Shown piece after piece: positions 6,329-8,553 of a stretch of DNA of 8,553 nt. A program made the translations under genes and the position numbers. Source of the DNA: Bacteroidota bacterium (GTDB taxonomy: Bacteria > Bacteroidota > Bacteroidia > Chitinophagales > Chitinophagaceae); the NCBI GenBank assembly GCA_023429985.1, contig JAEZCV010000152.1, positions 1 through 8,553 on the forward strand, read 5' to 3'. Every line of letters begins with the position of its first letter. Position 1 is the stretch's first letter. The notes beneath the pieces are model-generated. The model saw only the letters and a list, made by a program, of their open reading frames with translations. It searched no databases and had not been told where the DNA came from.

Positions 6329-7697
6329 ACCTGCGTTTCTGAAACCAGAGATCTGTGAAGTTCAAACCCAGGGAAAGCCTGAACATATTTTCTTTAAGGC
6401 GGTTATCATCATTTCCCCTTTTCTGGTATTCCAGTGAAAGATTTACAAAATTGATCTGGTTGGGTGCCATCCTGCTAAACCGAACAGGAAGCGCCATTCC
6501 AAAAGAAGCTCCCATTACAGGCATTTCGTTATCAACATTTATATAATCCTTACCCATATAAAAACCAAAGCGATAACTCACCTGGCTGAAAAAAGTTGTA
6601 CCTGGTTTAGGATAAAGTTGTCCTCCGGCAGATAACCTGTAATTATCCTGTACAGAATCTTTTGAACCAAAGAACCTGAAATCGCTCCACTTGCCTTTAG
6701 TGTAATCCAATCCAAAAAGCCAGCCGCTCTTATTTTTATTCTGTTTGTCAATTACAAATCCTGCTGTATAATTAGTTGGATATACCAATTCACCCTGAAT
6801 GTCGTTTTGTCCATACACACTGTCAATTTGCAATGATTCTCCCGCTGCACCTGAAACATAAGTTTGCACCAGTCTATCATTGCTTCCATTGATATTCTGT
6901 TTCCAGTTTCCGGCAACCCCCAGTCTTACATTTACATTGTTTTTTAAAGAAAACTGGTATTGAATACCGGCATTATAGAACATACCGCCAAAGGAATAAA
7001 CATTATTATGTTCGGAAGCAAAATAGCTGACAGTATCATTGAGAAAGATCCTGCGGGTGTTTGTTTCCCTGTTACCAAACAAATAACCGGCGTTCACTCC
7101 AATACTGAAATTTCCTATACCCACACCGGTTCCAATTGTTGGCAAATAGCTTCCTCCGCTACCATTAAATTGTGTAACCACACTATCAATTGGAAATCCT
7201 GTCACCGGGTCATTTAAACGTTCGTACCTGTTTATTTTATACCCGATGCGGCTTAGTGGCCTTATCCCGAAGCTCAGTCCCCAGTTTCTTCTTAATGGAA
7301 TACCAACCTGTATATAATTAAAAGCAGCATCTGTAGAAGTAAAGCTTTCGGGAGTGTTCGGTGCAATCAGGCGTCTTGATTCAACATTAACACCTGCATC
7401 AAAAACTACTCTTCCATGCTCCAGTTTACTGGAAGTTCTTTGTTTAACTGCAAAAAACCTTGCGTAAGATGCCGGGTTCATAAAGTTTACCGAAACCCTG
7501 TCGGCATAGCCTGCCGAAATACCGCCCATTCCCCTGGAAGTGATGTTGCTCATTGGAACCATGTCGCCCAGCCCATATCTTGAATAAGGCGAATTATACT
7601 GAGCCAATAATGACAGTGGTAAAGCAAAACTCCCTAAAACAATAAATATTCTCAAACAGTAATTCAACTTAAGAAGCGTTGATTTGGCTAATAGCAT
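6321..7697 (-). CDS. Outer-membrane beta-barrel protein (FadL/PorV-like), Bacteroidota type
   Basis: The 458-residue protein has a Sec signal peptide: a basic start, a hydrophobic core at about 15-31, and probable cleavage after Ala32 before QYNSPYSRYGLGD. This SPYSRYGLGD opening, followed by SRGMGGISAGYA (54-65) and NFMNPASYA (71-79), is typical of a Bacteroidota outer-membrane family with a FadL-like start. The rest alternates polar and hydrophobic residues in many short strands with Gly and aromatic girdles (for example FSIGVNAGYLFGNRET and FFSQVSYRFGFYMG), consistent with a barrel of a dozen or more strands. The C-terminus FRLSLGLNFTDLWFQKRRYD is a likely last strand. The start ATG (7695-7697) lies 29 bases inside coaX and is preceded by AAAGG (7703-7707), a fair Shine-Dalgarno site at 5-base spacing. 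The next Met is residue 47, past the signal peptide, so this start is secure. Cargo is unknown; hydrophobic-compound transport would be a guess from the fold. Confidence 0.82.
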   Translation of the reverse strand: MLLAKSTLLKLNYCLRIFIVLGSFALPLSLLAQYNSPYSRYGLGDMVPMSNITSRGMGGISAGYADRVSVNFMNPASYARFFAVKQRTSSKLEHGRVVFDAGVNVESRRLIAPNTPESFTSTDAAFNYIQVGIPLRRNWGLSFGIRPLSRIGYKINRYERLNDPVTGFPIDSVVTQFNGSGGSYLPTIGTGVGIGNFSIGVNAGYLFGNRETNTRRIFLNDTVSYFASEHNNVYSFGGMFYNAGIQYQFSLKNNVNVRLGVAGNWKQNINGSNDRLVQTYVSGAAGESLQIDSVYGQNDIQGELVYPTNYTAGFVIDKQNKNKSGWLFGLDYTKGKWSDFRFFGSKDSVQDNYRLSAGGQLYPKPGTTFFSQVSYRFGFYMGKDYINVDNEMPVMGASFGMALPVRFSRMAPNQINFVNLSLEYQKRGNDDNRLKENMFRLSLGLNFTDLWFQKRRYD

Positions 7698-8394
7698 AAA
7701 GACCTTTAAAAATTAAATGAGGGTCTGCAAATATCTTATTTTTCAAATGGGGCTCAAATATTCCCAAATCACCCCCGGTTAAAAGCGCGTTAAAGTTCCC
7801 GAACCTTTCACGGTAGGCATCAATAAAACCATCGATTTCCTTTGCAATGCCCATAACCACTCCTGTTTGCAGGTTGGTTTTGGTATCGTAGCCGATCAAA
7901 GGAACATTCCAGTCGGCATTTACCAGGGGGAGTTTAGCAGTGAATTCGTGCATGGACCTGAAGCGCATTTCCATGCCGGGTGAGATGGCACCGCCAATGA
8001 GTTCGGCCTGCTGGTTGATGAAATTATAGGTAATGCAGGATCCCATTCCAATTGCAAGTGTGTTTGAATGAGGAAAAAGAGAAACTGCAGCAGCAGCAAT
8101 GGCCAGCCTGTCGGCACCTACGGTTTCGGGTTTGCCAACAGGAATTGAAAACGGGAGAAGAGTGCTATGATTCAGGCGAATGAATTTTGTTCCGGATAAG
8201 AGAAGTTCATCAATTTCCCGGCTATGATCTACCACAGAGGAAAGAATTGATACAGAAGGCTTATGATAAGAAATAAGTTCATGTAATTCCGGAATAACAT
8301 CTTTTCCAAAAACATGCATGGCTACAATTACATCTCTCTCAAAAACAGCGGCTTTCAACCTTGTGTTACCAAAGTCAAGGCAAATGGTTATCAT
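7669..8394 (-). CDS. coaX: Type III pantothenate kinase
   Basis: The product of 241 residues phosphorylates pantothenate, the first step of coenzyme A synthesis, in the cytoplasm. Type III enzymes are ASKHA-fold kinases. Visible motifs are the N-terminal phosphate loop DFGNTRLK (7-14), PETVGADR (89-96) with Asp95 as the presumed catalytic base, GGAISPGMEMR (134-144), and TGGD (206-209) near the C-terminus. Length fits the family (about 240-260). Oddly, the segment that usually reads D-A-G-T-x-x-T-x-D is here GMGSCITYN (116-124): both usual Asp positions are changed, to Gly116 and Asn124, and Thr to Ser119. I believe related Bacteroidota show similar changes, but could not check. The gene leads a three-gene operon with the outer-membrane protein and lptC genes. 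The start at 8394 gives the canonical MITICLDFGNT opening. Confidence 0.92.
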   Translation of the reverse strand: MITICLDFGNTRLKAAVFERDVIVAMHVFGKDVIPELHELISYHKPSVSILSSVVDHSREIDELLLSGTKFIRLNHSTLLPFSIPVGKPETVGADRLAIAAAAVSLFPHSNTLAIGMGSCITYNFINQQAELIGGAISPGMEMRFRSMHEFTAKLPLVNADWNVPLIGYDTKTNLQTGVVMGIAKEIDGFIDAYRERFGNFNALLTGGDLGIFEPHLKNKIFADPHLIFKGLYAISQINAS

Positions 8395-8398
8395 GGGG

Positions 8399-8406
8399 CA
8401 AATATA
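8399..8406 (-). promoter_or_regulatory. Candidate -7 box for the coaX operon (TATATTTG)
   Basis: On the - strand TATATTTG matches the Bacteroidota -7 consensus TAnnTTTG at all six fixed bases. It lies only four bases before the coaX ATG, so a transcript from it would start at or next to the start codon and be nearly leaderless. There is no TTG-type -33 element at the usual distance, because that space is filled by the heptad repeat. Six fixed bases in AT-rich DNA can match by chance, so this is a candidate only. Confidence 0.35.
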
Positions 8407-8448
8407 GTGAGTGGTGAATAGTGAGTGGTGAGTAGTGAATAGTGAATC
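8407..8448 (+). repeat. Six tandem 7-base repeats, consensus GTGARTR
   Basis: The units are, in order, GTGAGTG, GTGAATA, GTGAGTG, GTGAGTA, GTGAATA and GTGAATC. Only the fifth and seventh positions vary, mainly between A and G; the last unit ends in C. The array begins directly beside the candidate -7 box of coaX and covers its would-be -33 region. Similar heptad runs (ATTCACT on the other strand) are familiar in intergenic DNA of Bacteroidota. Copy number in arrays like this can change by slippage; no effect on expression can be shown from one sequence. Confidence 0.85.
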
Positions 8449-8553
8449 ACTGCTGTCCGGTTAAAATTGCAATCTTCAATTGTTATAAAGACTTTTAATA
8501 TTAAGCATGCAGAGGTTGGAACCACTGTTACGCCTTCGGCGAAGCACTAAGAA
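8449..8553. other. Intergenic end of the window, no gene recognised
   Basis: This stretch is AT-rich and has no convincing coding frame. A short frame opens with ATG at 8507 and runs off the edge, but its visible residues match nothing known. Near the end CTTCGGCGAAG (8534-8544) is a perfect 5-base inverted repeat around one G, and it overlaps CGCCTTCGGCG (8531-8541), so a small GC-rich hairpin can form. It could be a terminator stem or a dispersed repeat end, but it is cut off too soon to tell. Confidence 0.5.

Noticed and set aside
6960..7217. 85-codon + strand frame inside the barrel gene
   Set aside because: It is fully contained antisense to a well-supported gene and shows no signal peptide, motif or start signal.
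8407..8448. CRISPR array
   Set aside because: The repeats are 7-base tandem units with no spacers and no cas genes.

Overview
The window looks like a chromosomal segment from a member of the Bacteroidota, probably close to Chitinophagaceae. This rests on protein character: paired M16 peptidases with an inactive second partner, an outer-membrane protein opening with SPYSRYGLGD, an LptC lipoprotein, a CoaX of Bacteroidota type, moderately AT-rich DNA, weak Shine-Dalgarno signals and a TAnnTTTG-type -7 box. No rRNA, tRNA, insertion sequence, CRISPR array or phage module was seen. The lineage call is an inference, because no search could be run.

Left block (1-4690, + strand): four genes lie close together and read rightward, probably as an operon. 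They are the 3' part of a catalytic M16 zinc peptidase, its non-catalytic M16 partner, a small PF04020 membrane protein, and a fused alpha/beta E1 component of a 2-oxoacid dehydrogenase. The partner gene is cut by one in-frame TGA, although both flanks stay in the same frame and look intact.

Middle block (4687-5712): a DUF4136-type lipoprotein gene on the - strand meets the E1 gene tail to tail with a 4-base overlap. A 228-base intergenic stretch follows, and then a small unrecognised one-helix membrane protein on the + strand. That gene ends one base short of the next convergent gene.

Right block (5714-8394, - strand): coaX (type III pantothenate kinase), an outer-membrane beta-barrel protein and lptC are read leftward with overlaps of 29 and 8 bases. 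They are almost certainly one translationally coupled operon joining coenzyme A synthesis to outer-membrane biogenesis. A perfect -7 box match lies four bases before the coaX ATG, and six copies of a 7-base GTGARTR repeat lie directly upstream of that box.

Most of the window is ordinary housekeeping DNA. The points most worth a second look are the lone TGA in the second M16 gene, the heptad repeat at the coaX promoter, the altered motif in CoaX, and the small membrane protein packed between two convergent neighbours.
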